A stretch of 64,000 nt of DNA from Plenodomus lindquistii. Lineage: Eukaryota; Ascomycota; Dothideomycetes; Pleosporales; Leptosphaeriaceae. The notes beneath the pieces were generated by a model. The model saw only the letters and a list, made by a program, of their open reading frames with translations. It had not been told where the DNA came from and searched no databases. How positions within the stretch are numbered: the stretch's first letter is position 1; each line of letters opens with the position of its first letter. Shown one piece after another: positions 33,690-44,505 of this stretch. A program made the position numbers and the translations under genes. Where the stretch lies: the NCBI GenBank assembly GCA_025504975.1, contig JANUWI010000018.1:310001-374000 (forward strand), written 5' to 3'.

Positions 33690-34531
33690 AGAGGCTGTTT
33701 GCACCACTGCTGATTTCCTCGAGACCTAGGAATGCAGACATTATGCAACGACCCAGGGAGGGCTCGCGACGGGCCGTGCTGTGCATATCCGGACCGAACC
33801 GAGGGCGCCACGCGCCCGTCGAAACGAAACTCGGGGATTGGCTTGAGCTGTGACCACAGTACAGTCTTGAAGGGGAGATGAAGTCGCCCAGCTCATTGCA
33901 ATCTCGTGGCTGGTTCCTTGAGGAAGAATGGACAGAATTACGATCGTGGTGCAGGAAGCGAATGAGGATGAAATGTCGTTAGACCGGCTGGGAGCTCCCA
34001 TTTTCTTCTCGTCCAGAGCTGCAATGAGGTTTATTAAACAAATCGTCATCCGCTCAGCGTGGAATACGGGTCAAGCGCGAGCGTTCGAACCCGTGTACCT
34101 TGACGACGGATGAAGACGTGGGGATCCGCAACTTTGGACATAGCATCACCATGTATCCGCGCTATATCAGCGCAACAAAGCCAAATCAATTCCTTGAACC
34201 ACAAATCCTCCTCCTATATTCGCACACCCGGTCATGCTGATACCACCGTAGAACCGTCTCTCCGCGCCACACATTCTCACATAGACGTTACGTGCGCCAC
34301 ACGATTACAGCACACCGGGCGATACACAAGCGGTTTAGCATATAACCACACAACACACGAATAACTCCACCGCCGCGCATACACCCTACTACTCCAGTCT
34401 ACCCCACATACACACACCATACCATACCATCCCCAACCAACCAACCAACCAACCAATCAACCCTACACACTCCTCGCCACTCTCCACAACCCCTACACCC
34501 CTACGCCCCCAAACCCCCACCCACACCAAAA
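33690..34531. other. Intergenic region with CCAA microsatellite
   Basis: No supported gene. The end (about 34380-34530) is very C/A-rich and forms the leader of the gene at 34532. Confidence 0.4.
34413..34462. repeat. ACCAT/CCAA microsatellite
   Basis: Three ACCAT copies run into about six CCAA copies (34434-34457), 70-120 bp upstream of the start codon at 34532. Confidence 0.8.
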
Positions 34532-35113
34532 ATGCCCCCCCAAACCCCCTCAAAATCATACACATCCCTCATCCAAACCGCCCACTCCTTCCTCCTCGCC
34601 CTCCGCCCCCTCCCTTCCCCCACCCCTTCCCCCCCACGCATGAACACACCCCTCCTCCGCTCCCTTCTCGCCCCAGACTTTGAACACACCTGGGGCCATA
34701 AATACACCGTGTCGCGCTCGCCGAATTTACAAGGGAGATTGGATGTGGAGGGATTTTTGGCGCATTTGGGGGGAATGGTGGGGAGGGTTGAGGGGTGGAG
34801 GGTTGATTTGGGTGAGGGAGAAAGTGGGGAGGAAGAGCGTGAGGGTGGGGAAGGAGGGTACGGGATAATAAGCATAGACGAGGTGAAGCGTGTTGTCGTA
34901 GTTCGAGTGGGGATAACGATGATTCTTCAGAGTCGCGAGGGCGAGGGGTTCGAGGAGGTTGAAAATGATATTTTGTGGGTGCTTGGGATGGATGGTGGAG
35001 AGGGGGAGGATGGGGGGGATGTCAAGGCGAAGGTGAGGAGGAGTGTGGAGTTTATTGATGGGGTTGCTGCGGGGAGGATTAGGGAGATTATGATGGGTGG
35101 TGAGGCGAGGTAG
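34532..35113 (+). CDS. SnoaL/NTF2-like hypothetical protein
   Basis: A single exon encodes 193 residues. The N-terminus is Pro/Ser-rich; then LLRSLLAPDFEHTWGHKYTV, GFLAHLGGMVGRVEGWRVDL and the closing RRSVEFIDGVAAGRIREIM follow the order of fungal SnoaL-like proteins (short helix, sheet, and an E-F-x-D-x-x-x-x-x-x-x-I ending). A Gly/Glu-rich insertion (about residues 95-110) and an acidic GGEGEDGGD loop are unusual. Codon use is strongly skewed: C-rich in the first third, G-rich afterwards. The relation to the broken SnoaL-like gene at 11.2-11.8 kb is by pattern only. Function unknown; convergent with the HAUS6-like gene, 80 bp away. Confidence 0.65.
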   Translation: MPPQTPSKSYTSLIQTAHSFLLALRPLPSPTPSPPRMNTPLLRSLLAPDFEHTWGHKYTVSRSPNLQGRLDVEGFLAHLGGMVGRVEGWRVDLGEGESGEEEREGGEGGYGIISIDEVKRVVVVRVGITMILQSREGEGFEEVENDILWVLGMDGGEGEDGGDVKAKVRRSVEFIDGVAAGRIREIMMGGEAR

Positions 35114-35193
35114 TTGTTGTGGTGTAAAGTGCCTTGGAAGTAGGAGGTAGGGTATTTATCTACATCTTCTACGCCATCTATGCCTTGTCCTCG

Positions 35194-37668
35194 CTAATAC
35201 CGCACACCCTTCCGTCGACTCGGACTCTCGGCCCATCCTTCCTCTCCACTGTCGTCCTCGGCATCTACATCCGCCAAATCAATCCCCGTAACATCATCCT
35301 CGTACTCTTCACCACTTCCTACATCTTCGTACGCACCCCCACCCACCACCGCAGGACTGAACACCGGACTCGTCGCAATCTTTGGTCTACTCTTGAACAC
35401 CCTATCATAATCCACTTTATCACTAAACAGCACTTCTGTAGGCGTGCGTTCTAGACTGCCACTCCTCTCCAGCTCAATCTTCTCGATACTCTTGCGTGTG
35501 CGTGGTGTGTCGAATTGGTTGACGGGGAACAGACTGTTGCGTGAGGACTTGCGTTTTTCCTTTTTGGAAGCGCCGTTGGGGGCGAGGGATTGTCGTGATG
35601 GGCGGGCGGCCATGGCTTCCATTGTTTGGCGCGTACGTTCGAGAAGGGAGGCTTGGCGTTCTGCTTCTGAGACTTGGGGTGGTGGGGGAGGAGCCATAGG
35701 CAGGGCGTTTGGCGATTCGGGGAGGGGTTCGAAGGAGGTTGTGCGAGACATTGTCAGGCGGGTTCGTTCGATAAGAGAGAGTGACATGCGCGGCTGATGT
35801 TTCTTGACGGGCGAGGGGGTTGCTTCGCCGATGGAATTTATGATTTGGTCGGCTAGAGCTTCTTCGGGGTCTACGTCTTCTGGGAATGACAGGGTGGGTA
35901 CAGGTGGTTCGGAGGGGTAGTTTGGTGACGGTGATAGTTCTGGAGATGGCGCGCGCTTTACTGGTATCGGTGTGTCTTCTGTTGGTGAGGGTGCGGGAGA
36001 CTTCTCGGCAATGAGATCAGACATTGGCGGAGTAGGCTCGGCCAACTGCTTTTCCTCGTAGCGTGTATCATCCACGTCTTCCGCGTGTTCGGGGCTAGGA
36101 GCGGTACTGGGCAACGTAGAAGCATAGTCAACATAGGTTGCTTCCGAGTCGGCTGGCGTCGCAGCTACTGTAGTCCGTCGTGGTGGATTGAGCACAGGTG
36201 CATCGGCAAAAGAATGGGTTCTTGGTAGAGGCGGCTGTTTAGACGTCGTGATTGCGGTCTCTTCTTGCTTTGCGACAGTCTTCTGGTATGTGTTCGTCCT
36301 ACTTCGAGCCGGCGAATAGGATATCGAGGTTGAGGAAGTGTGCTTGCGTGAGAGAGTCAATGCTGGTCGGATTGGCTTATTGGTCGATACAGTTGCCAGC
36401 TCTCTATCCAATTCTGAGAGTATTTCCTGGTACTCTTCGGTGAGGGGTGGTCGCTGTACAGTCTTCTCCTCAGTCTTCTGCTTGCTTGAAGGCAATTGCA
36501 ACCGCATATGATCATCAAAAATGAACGGTTTGACTGGCTTCGAAACCCTTGCCTGTTCTTCCCTGGTCTTCGACTGTTCCTCTTTGAGCTCTGCATGGAA
36601 GACCTTCCACTTGTTCAGTCGCGACTCTTGTTCCTGTACCCTCGATTGCAGATTCTCCAAGAGCCCCGTTTCAGTGGTGACATTTTCGACTTTGTACCCC
36701 TTTTCAACCATGTGCCAGACCTTGTCGAAGCGACTGGTCAGGAAGACATGTTCCGCTGCGACGTCATCTCCATGGAGCATGACATCAAGCCATTTTGGGT
36801 TGCCAACCCAATTGTCTTTGAGCTCTTTCTTGACAGCATCAGCCTGCTTTTGTGGTATCGCAGGTTTCTTTGCTCGCGGCGTCTCGATGCATTTGCGCAG
36901 CCTCTTATTGATCGTGGCCGCCTTGGTGTCCAACAGAGTTTCGAAATCCCTGAACTTCTTCCTCTGTTCCTCTTTCCGCTTCAGCACGTTGACTAGTGCG
37001 GCCTTGTGGGCAATGGAGAGTGGCAATAGCGACTGCTGCTGGCCTGCCGAGAGCGTAGGAGCGATCGCAAGCTTTCGCGCAATAGGCGCATTTCGACCAT
37101 CGTCCCCTTGCGCCGCGAGAACCTTCTTCAGCACGATAGTTGAGAAGAAAGCTAGGATTTCGTAGAACTTGTCGCCTTTACATTCGTCTAGCATAGTCTT
37201 GCGCAGTACTGTCTCGCGGCCTAGGACGCCATTCTTCTTGAGTTCGTTGAGACATCGATAAAGTGCGGCGCGGAGATTCAGGGACTGGAGGGGCTCGAGG
37301 GGTGGGAAGAAAGGTTGGAGTTTCTGCTGTCTGTAAGCATCCAATGCAGGGTAAGGAGTCGTTCGAGCTACCTGTGCAGTCTCATTGGGATCCCATATCT
37401 CATACAAGCGGAACAGCGCCCACTCGGTCCCGCCTATCCTCTGCTTCTGGTCTGCATTCCTCGCCGAGAATGTCTGGATTGTGATGCCAGGCCAGTCGTC
37501 ACGTGTGTCCAGGTCCAGAAGTCGCAAGTTGGTCACGAAGAGTCTGACGTCTGTTGGGGTACTCGCGGGCGCGACGGGTGCTCTCGCGGTTGTTTTGACC
37601 GCCATGCTGCGCGTGTTGCCATTGCTGCTTGTGGTAGTGGCCGTGGAGGTTGCTGTTGCTCTTGACAT
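35194..37668 (-). CDS. HAUS augmin-like complex subunit 6, N-terminal domain protein
   Basis: A single 824-codon minus-strand frame. Residues 40-260 read DVRLFVTNLRLLDLDTRDDW, GGTEWALFRLYEIWDPNET, LRAALYRCLNELKKNGVLG and KGDKFYEILAFFSTIVLKKV, the HAUS6 N-terminal family pattern. Augmin binds microtubules and recruits gamma-tubulin for branching nucleation in the spindle. A coiled-coil-rich middle (about 240-420) and a long disordered Ser/Pro/Thr-rich tail with SP/TP sites follow; the latter could be phosphorylated by cyclin-dependent kinases (inference). Augmin is patchily kept in fungi, so the presence is notable. The start ATG at 37668 precedes a Thr/Ser-rich leader. It shares a 358-bp divergent promoter with the HD-domain gene. 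Confidence 0.85.
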   Translation of the reverse strand: MSRATATSTATTTSSNGNTRSMAVKTTARAPVAPASTPTDVRLFVTNLRLLDLDTRDDWPGITIQTFSARNADQKQRIGGTEWALFRLYEIWDPNETAQVARTTPYPALDAYRQQKLQPFFPPLEPLQSLNLRAALYRCLNELKKNGVLGRETVLRKTMLDECKGDKFYEILAFFSTIVLKKVLAAQGDDGRNAPIARKLAIAPTLSAGQQQSLLPLSIAHKAALVNVLKRKEEQRKKFRDFETLLDTKAATINKRLRKCIETPRAKKPAIPQKQADAVKKELKDNWVGNPKWLDVMLHGDDVAAEHVFLTSRFDKVWHMVEKGYKVENVTTETGLLENLQSRVQEQESRLNKWKVFHAELKEEQSKTREEQARVSKPVKPFIFDDHMRLQLPSSKQKTEEKTVQRPPLTEEYQEILSELDRELATVSTNKPIRPALTLSRKHTSSTSISYSPARSRTNTYQKTVAKQEETAITTSKQPPLPRTHSFADAPVLNPPRRTTVAATPADSEATYVDYASTLPSTAPSPEHAEDVDDTRYEEKQLAEPTPPMSDLIAEKSPAPSPTEDTPIPVKRAPSPELSPSPNYPSEPPVPTLSFPEDVDPEEALADQIINSIGEATPSPVKKHQPRMSLSLIERTRLTMSRTTSFEPLPESPNALPMAPPPPPQVSEAERQASLLERTRQTMEAMAARPSRQSLAPNGASKKEKRKSSRNSLFPVNQFDTPRTRKSIEKIELERSGSLERTPTEVLFSDKVDYDRVFKSRPKIATSPVFSPAVVGGGAYEDVGSGEEYEDDVTGIDLADVDAEDDSGEEGWAESPSRRKGVRY

Positions 37669-38026
37669 GGTCTATCTCAGCATCCACTCAACACTCTCTC
37701 GCGCTGCCAAAATGCAGCAATTGCCTTTCTCGATGAAAGGGCGAGGATGCGGTGTAACGGGCCCTTGCATTGTTTGCCAAGGCGGAAGTTGCGGGCTATC
37801 GATAAGCAGGGAAGGCGGGAAGGCGCACCTGGAGATTTCCAGGCGTGCCTTCCCTGAACCCTGGCGGCGGGCGTGGTTTGACGCCTGTCGTTGTTTTCCA
37901 CATTCGCTTCATTGGCTGCAGATAGAGCGCCACTGTTTACTCTCCGGCCTTCGCTCTCTTCTGCAAACCCAGAACTCCAACCTCACCTTCTTGGACACAC
38001 ACATACACTGCTGCAATACACCCACC
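37669..38026. promoter_or_regulatory. Bidirectional promoter region, HAUS6-like and HD-domain genes
   Basis: 358 bp separate two divergent start codons. The middle contains a small inverted repeat, GGCGCACCTGGA...CCAGGCGTGCC (about 37820-37847). No TATA box was recognised on either side. Confidence 0.45.
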
Positions 38027-38900
38027 ATGCCCGCCACCGCCGCGCCAAACGGCGTCCCACCGCCAACCGCGGGGCACACTGCCACCAAGCCCGCCGCCGA
38101 TGAGGGCAGCTGGACAGTCGAGAGCGGTATGTCATGAGAAGCAACCACCATAAATGGCGCTTCACGCGTATGCGAACACCTCTCCTATTCCCCCTTCCTT
38201 TTCTATGACCCACGACACCCCCACTAACACTCTCCCCATAGTCCTCGCAGACATTCACCCCAAATACGCCGAATCCACCTCCTCCCCCGTCCCCTTCTTC
38301 CACCTGCTCGAGCGCCTCAAGACCACCAAGCGCGCAGGCTGGCGCCGCTTCGGCATCCAAAACTGCGAGAGCATATCCGACCACATGTACCGCATGTCTG
38401 TTCTCACAATGATGGCGCCTGCCTCTCTCACCTCAACGCTGGATATACTCAAGTGCTGTCGCATGGCGCTGATCCACGACATGGCCGAGTCCCTGGTCGG
38501 CGACATCACCCCGGTCGACCCAGTCTCCAAGGAAGAGAAGAGCAGAAGGGAAGCCACGACCATGGACTATATCTGCACAAACTTGTTGGGCAAGTTCAAC
38601 GGTGGACTGAATGGCACGGATGTTAGGGCGATATGGCAGGAGTATGAGGATAGCGTGACCAAGGAGAGTTTGTTTGTGCATGATGTCGACAAGATTGAAC
38701 TGTTGCTCCAGATGGTCGAGTATGAGCGTGCGAGTGGGTGTGAGAATGATCTTGGAGAGTTCACATGGGTCGCGCAGAAGATTCAGTGCGATGAGGTCAA
38801 GGGATGGGCCAGGCAGATTTTCATGGAAAGGAAGGAACTGTGGAGGGAGAAAGGGAAGACGCCGAGCTGGAGGGCGAATACGGAGCCTAAGGATGAGTAG
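38027..38900 (+). CDS. HD-domain 5'-deoxynucleotidase (HDDC2/YfbR type)
   Basis: Exons 38027-38126 and 38242-38900, joined over a 115-bp intron, encode 252 residues. The HD metal-binding set is visible: SDH (His81), LIHDMAE (His112-Asp113) and HDVDK (about 180-184). GWRRFGI and VGDITPVD are further family motifs. Proteins of this type (yeast YGK1/YBR242W, bacterial YfbR) hydrolyse deoxynucleoside 5'-monophosphates with a divalent metal and balance dNTP pools. The first ~33 residues (exon 1) are Pro/Ala-rich and not conserved. The spliced start is preferred over the ATG at 38154 (inside the intron) because the joined frame keeps LADIHPKYAE in phase. Confidence 0.9.
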
Positions 38901-39364
38901 GCCATGCTCAGGAGGCGGGGACACAGCTCTTCGGGATTGCGATAATAAGAGGGCGATTGACGTCGATTTAGACGGGTGGCGGCTAGACCTTTTGTGCTTC
39001 AACGTGCAATGATAAACCTTGTGACAATGGTATCGTATTGCACTGTACTCTCAGCATGAAAGCAATGTGTGGCGCTCCATTTCGGCACTAGAATTCGCTT
39101 GTACTGCGTACTCACGAGTATAGGCAATGAACTCTGAGAACCGTCTTCTGAATTTCTTAGAGAATCAACGACTGTGCATAATAATGCTAGTATATACATC
39201 TCACATCGTGCTACCTATGCCACAACGCTATAAAAATTACCCAAGTTATATACATACAAATCCACTCGACAACTACACGAGAAGATTAGCCTCCCCACCC
39301 TCACCGCAAAGAAAGAAAAAAAAAAGAAACCCCCATCCCACCCCTCCCATGCACAACCACACAC
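38901..39364. other. Intergenic region between convergent genes
   Basis: 3' flanks of the HD-domain gene and the FAD oxidase. It contains A-rich runs (39310-39330) and AT-rich sequence around 39175-39255 but no gene. Confidence 0.45.
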
Positions 39365-41221
39365 CTACACCCGACACAACTTCCCATTCTCATTCGGCAA
39401 CCCATCCACACTTCTCACCTCCCACCTCTCACTCCCCACCCCGGTAGCCGCAAAAAACACATCATGCGGATCCAGCTCCCCCTTCACCTTGGCCAACCTC
39501 TCATAATTATCTCCCCAGAACGCGTTCCCAAAATCCGGCTCCAGCCGATCAGCCTCGGCCAGATAACTGCCCGCACCGGGACTAATATCGCGCCAGCGCT
39601 GCATATCGCCGTCTTGGAAGTCCTGCCTGATACGCAGGATTTCCTCTGCGGTGCTGTTAATCGGCCAACGCACGGATTGCATGGAGAAGGCGACTAGCGG
39701 ACGCCAGTGCGAGTTTACGGCGTTGTCGTTTGCGGGGCCGTCGCGTAAGAAGGGGTTTTTGGCTTGCATGTTGAAGTGGACTTGGACGCGGTTTTTCTCG
39801 CTGGATTGGCGGATGTTGGTGTACCATTCTTCGCGGGATTCTGGAGTCGCAAAGGTAGAGCGTGGGAAAAGGCGGGATGCGGTTGCTACGTTGGGTTTTT
39901 GCACGGCTTCGAGGGGGAAGCTGGAGCGCCAGGCCGAGTAGTAGGTCGGGAAGTGGGTGATGTTTGGGTCGAATTTTATGCCTAGGTCGGTGAGTTTGGT
40001 GAACCAGGGTTGCAGGAGAGCGGTGGCTTCGGCGACGGTTTTGTTGGGCGCGAAGAAGGGGGAGAAGGCGAAGGTGAAGGTGCCGTTGCTGGGGATGAGC
40101 GTCATGTAGTTGTAGGTTCCTGCGTCGGCGTTGGCGGTCCAGATATCGGGCAAGGCGCGGATGGCAGCCCAGAAGGTTTCGTTGCCGGTTTGGGCGGAGG
40201 AAAAGCTGAAGCGGGAGGCTGTGACGGGGAGGTCAGGGTGGGCTCGCACGGTCACGGAGGTGGCGACGCCAAAGGTTGAGCCGCCGCCGCCGCGGAGCGC
40301 CCAGAAGAGGTCGGTGTTGGAAGTTGAGTTTGCGACGACGAAGTCCCCAGAGGCTGTGACGACTTCCATGGAGAGGACGTTGTCTGCGCCGGTGCCGTAC
40401 AAACCGGTAAGGGGTGAGTGGCCGCCGCCTTGAATGTAACCTCCCATGATACCCACGGTTTCGCCCTCGCCGCCTACGACAATTCTACCTTTGTCGTTTG
40501 CGGCTTTGTAGAGTTCAAAGGCTTGTACGCCACTTCCCGCTTTGAACGCTGGGCCGGAGTATCCAAGCTCTTCATCAACGTACTCCTCGATGTATTCGAT
40601 GTCTTTCATCCAGTGCGTCCAAATACTGAGAGCATCCTTACCGCCACTCTTTCCAAGGAAGTCGTGGCCAGTGTTTCTGACTATAAGTCTGATCCCAGAG
40701 TTCCGTGCAAAGTTGACGGCCAACTGAACGTGTTTTGGCTCAGTGGCGTTAACAACATACATTGGGAAGCCACCTCGAGTGCAACCGTGCGAGTCGTACA
40801 GACTGGGTGGGGCGCAGGTCATGCCCTGAGCCACAGGAGACATCATCTCAATGGGATCCTCCATGTGAATATATGACCTTTGCCATGCTGGTACGGTATA
40901 TTCAGAGCACTTGGCCGCATCGTAATCCGCACCAGGATAGCAGACAGAAGCCAAAGGAGTGGGTTTAGCGATCAAGCGATTGTCGGTGAGTTTGTTGAGT
41001 TGAGCCCACGCTTCGTCCGACGGCCATTCTGGGTCTCCGGGGTAGACTTTGCAGCCAGAAGTAGTGTTGACTGCTGGGGCGGATTCAGATTGAAAGAGCG
41101 ACTTGACTGATGGCCCGACGTTCTTGAGGTCAACGTCGACATTAAGACTGGCCGAAACGAGTGGCGACGCAGTCGAAGAAGCAGCAAGGAGCGCTGTGAT
41201 CAGGAAAGAAGAAGACGCCAT
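39365..41221 (-). CDS. Secreted FAD-linked oxidoreductase, berberine-bridge-enzyme type
   Basis: A single exon encodes 618 residues from the ATG at 41221. The start MASSSFLITALLAASSTASP is a classical signal peptide; the upstream in-frame extension would bury it and is not used. The FAD PCMH/VAO fold is recognised by LIVRNTGHDFLGKSGG (His186, expected covalent 8-alpha attachment), GAGSGVQAFEL, GGGHSPLTGLYG and FWALRGGGGSTFGV, with the BBE C-terminal segment NAFWGDNYERLAKVKGELDP. The second FAD-linking Cys of bicovalent BBE enzymes is absent in the GGYIQGGGHSPL region (Gly/Pro instead), so a monocovalent flavin is expected. There are many N-glycosylation sequons. Substrates of fungal members include sugars and alkaloid or polyketide intermediates; this one is unassigned. 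Confidence 0.92.
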   Translation of the reverse strand: MASSSFLITALLAASSTASPLVSASLNVDVDLKNVGPSVKSLFQSESAPAVNTTSGCKVYPGDPEWPSDEAWAQLNKLTDNRLIAKPTPLASVCYPGADYDAAKCSEYTVPAWQRSYIHMEDPIEMMSPVAQGMTCAPPSLYDSHGCTRGGFPMYVVNATEPKHVQLAVNFARNSGIRLIVRNTGHDFLGKSGGKDALSIWTHWMKDIEYIEEYVDEELGYSGPAFKAGSGVQAFELYKAANDKGRIVVGGEGETVGIMGGYIQGGGHSPLTGLYGTGADNVLSMEVVTASGDFVVANSTSNTDLFWALRGGGGSTFGVATSVTVRAHPDLPVTASRFSFSSAQTGNETFWAAIRALPDIWTANADAGTYNYMTLIPSNGTFTFAFSPFFAPNKTVAEATALLQPWFTKLTDLGIKFDPNITHFPTYYSAWRSSFPLEAVQKPNVATASRLFPRSTFATPESREEWYTNIRQSSEKNRVQVHFNMQAKNPFLRDGPANDNAVNSHWRPLVAFSMQSVRWPINSTAEEILRIRQDFQDGDMQRWRDISPGAGSYLAEADRLEPDFGNAFWGDNYERLAKVKGELDPHDVFFAATGVGSERWEVRSVDGLPNENGKLCRV

Positions 41222-43227
41222 ACTGCTGACACGATTCGAGACGCAGAAGAAACGCCGACGGGACGATTGACCGTTCACCGGATCGGCTGTCGAGAAGATC
41301 GTCAAAGATCTAGTGAAGCGTCGCAAAGTGTATTCTGACGCAACGATTGTCTTTTGAGTTCAACGGCGCCGATTGACCTGATCTCGTCGCTAGGGGCACG
41401 ACTCGGGAGGTGAGTCCGTGTAACGGGAGATGAACGATATAAGCAGCACTGCTGTTTACCGTCCATCCAAACAAATGCAGGATTCAAAATTCCAGAGCAA
41501 AGCGGGTCAAGGCAAATAGCTAAGTTCCAAATGCCGCGCTTGGCGAGATGTGGGCTAATGCCTCTGCCCTGTGTGAGTGATGATCTTCACGACAAGTGGC
41601 ACTATGTCCGCCATCATGGCGGGGTTGGTCGGCAAATGATGGAAACTCATGATCGATGGATTGGTGTCAAATATATCACCATGCGACCAGTATGTGTGGC
41701 GAACGGTAGCGGTGTGCTGATTCGACGTCTGGCACAGCACATGCTGTTTGCGCGGTATGGTTTTGCTCACGACATTTCCATTAATGTGTTTCCGACGACT
41801 AGCATCAGGGCGGACAGTGTGATGCAGGAACCAGGAACCGTTCGCGGTTAGTGCCCTCCTGCATGCCGCCAGGTCAGCCTTCCACTGCATTGAGTTCGAC
41901 TCATGGCGTTGCGGGGGTTCGACTGAGCAGGGCAAATCATAGCACAGGAGGGATCTGTATTGTCCCACCGAGCCACTTCTCGCAGACGATGACGAACGAA
42001 AGTCGCGTCGTCTTGGACTAGGACGCTCCTGAGATAAGTAGGCTCGCGGTTGATTTGGTTCGTGATGGAGACGGGAGTTGCGAAGGCTCGTTTGCTAGCG
42101 TCTTGCGCAAGGAGGTCTAAGCCGGAGTCGGATTAGAGAATGGGACGGCACGTGGGACCTCCTTCCGCTAGCCTCCTGGCAAGCCACTGCACTCGAGTCA
42201 ACCCAAATGGATCGGCATCTCATATTGCCATAAGCACACCTCAGGCCGACGCCTCTTCCTCTGAGTCGCAAAATCAGCAGTTCACAAACCTAAAAGGACC
42301 GACCGAGATCCCCGACGGGACAGTCAACCCATCCCTTTCAGCTAGCGACTGCAATGCACTGCCACCTTTCCCTTCCGTAAGGCATTTCCTGGTAAGGCAT
42401 TTCCTCGGCAGCCAGACCGGGCATATAGTGTTCTCGCAATGTGATTCCATGTTACTGTTAACAGTTTGGACAAATGAAGCTGTCCTGACTCTGCTGAGAC
42501 GGGTTGGATCTTGCTAAGTCTCAGCCATGTCCACTTATACGAGTCGGAGGATAAATCCGCAGCGGCACGGGAGCCCATTGCATGTGCACTGCTTTTGCTT
42601 TGCAAGCCAGACCCCAAGATCGACAGTCTGGCTCAGCTGGTGCCTGACGTGGGGCTCGAATGGAACATTTCTACAGAGATCGCCATAGTGGCTACGTATT
42701 CTCTGCGGAGTTATAGACATCGATGCGGTCCCTCTTCGATCCCGCATTGGCAACGTAAAAATCTCATCGAACATCTGGCATTGAGAATCTCATCAGAGTG
42801 GGTACCAGGAATCGCAAGGCCATACCAAGAGGGTCGTGCGTCCAGCCTCGTATTTCCTTGACCCGAGACACCGGTCTCCCAACGGATGAGGAAACAAGGC
42901 CTGTAAACTTGATATCACAGGCACTCCAGAGTCCAGGATCCTAGACCTAGGCTCTTCCGCCCTGGACCAGTCCAGCGTCCCCAGCGTTACCGTCACCACG
43001 CACTGTAGGGTTCCGTCATCTTCTGGTCATCCCATTCCGTTCCTTTTCGGGCCCAGGTGTTCTTCTTTCCTCTCCCGTCTCTTCCGGATCTTCTACTGCA
43101 TAATTGACCCAAGTTCTTCATCACTGGTTTGACAGTCCTCACCCACTGGAGGTACGGAGCCACAAAGGCAATCCTGCTGTCCGTAGGACTTATGAGTGCA
43201 CGAGCTTTCCCATAACACTCACCTAGC
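41222..43227. other. Intergenic region, 2 kb, no gene seen
   Basis: The FAD oxidase promoter lies near 41222-41500. No supported gene. Frames up to 137 codons on both strands look random. A short tandem duplication of TAAGGCATTTCCT occurs at about 42378-42405. Confidence 0.4.
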
Positions 43228-44505
43228 ATGGTCGACAATCGACAACCAGAGGCCCTGGCCATTGTTTGTGTCTTCACTGTTGTTTCTTTTCTGTTTGTAG
43301 CGGCAAGAATCTGGTCTCGATGCATCGGGCGCAATTTTGCCTGGGATGGTGCGTCTGACCGTTCAATTCACTTACCTCATCCATACTGATTGGTTCCCCA
43401 GACTACCTCATCATCATATCCATGATTCTTTTGGTGGGCGATACTATTGGCACATGGGTGTACATCCTACTCAGCGGTACCGGATTCCACGTATATGATT
43501 TGCCTAAGAGAACGGTGCACGAGCAACTCGTCGCTCTCCATTGGAATTTCTCGGTACAGATGGTGTATCACCCTTGTGAGTACTGGCACATGAGCGCAAT
43601 CGCCGACAGGAACTGACAGTGTCGTAGTGATGTTTACAATCCGCGCTTCAATCATCATGTTCCTTTTCCGTATGAAGGACAAGCGCCGTCGCATACGATG
43701 GTCTCTGCACCTTGTCTTCTGGCTCAATGTCATGTACTGCATTGGAACTTCACTTGTCAACATGTTTCAGTGTACGCCCATTCGCTACGTATGGTCAAAG
43801 CCCGAAATGGACAAGCTCGATGCTGATGGGAACATCATCCCCGGCGGCAAATGTATCGACGCCCGTACTTTCATTCTGACAAGTTGCGCCTTGAGTATTT
43901 TCATGGACCTGATCATCATACCCATTCCCTCGATCATGGTCTGGGGTTTACAGATGTCCAGGCGCACAAAAGTACTCGTTGTTGGAGTTATGAGCCTAGG
44001 TTGGATCGCGACAGGAGTGAGTGTAGGCAGGTTCATCGTGTACTACTACCGCTTTGCGCCTGATATGAAGGACCGGACATGGAATATCGGCATCGCCATC
44101 AGCATCGCCGAACCCGCTGTCCATATCATGACAGCTTGTGCGCCAGCAACGAAGCTCCTCTTCCGCTACCTCTTCCCCTATTGGGGCACACATCAGTCAG
44201 CCGGATATTACGAGGATCGCACTTCAACGCCGCAAGCATGGCCAAGTAAGACTACCGGCAATCGAGCTCGACTAAGCGGGTTTTCGAAATTCCAATTTAG
44301 CTTCAACGAAAGACCGGACCCCCCCATGATCGACCCCGACGAAATCGCGCAAAGTAGCCATGCCGATTCCAAGAACCAGAGCGAATTTGATATGAGACCA
44401 CTGGAAAGTGTCGATTCAAGGGACTTGACGGAGGAGATTGGTGGGGCACCGAGAACAGCACCTCTAGAACCCATCCCTAAGCATTGTCTGGGACAGGCGC
44501 GATGA
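43228..44505 (+). CDS. Rhodopsin-domain (PTH11-like) integral membrane protein
   Basis: Exons 43228-43348, 43402-43575 and 43628-44505 (introns 53 and 52 bp) encode 390 residues. Hydrophobic segments appear at about residues 10-28 (AIVCVFTVVSFLFVAARIW), 43-63 (YLIIISMILLVGDTIGTWVY), 97-110, 122-140, 170-195 (ALSIFMDLIIIPIPSIMVWG), 205-225 and 245-265, consistent with seven helices. WSRCIGRNFAWDDYLI, LNPxP-like IPIPSIMVWGLQMS, and the loop with WSKPEMDKLD...GGKC are typical of the fungal rhodopsin-domain family (PTH11-like, satratoxin SC4-like). The C-terminal ~100 residues are cytosolic and disordered. These proteins are presumed receptors or sensors; no ligand is known. Confidence 0.88.

Noticed and set aside
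34060..34112. tRNA because of a GTTCGAACCC T-loop-like motif
   Set aside because: No acceptor, D or anticodon stem can be paired around it in the right spacing.
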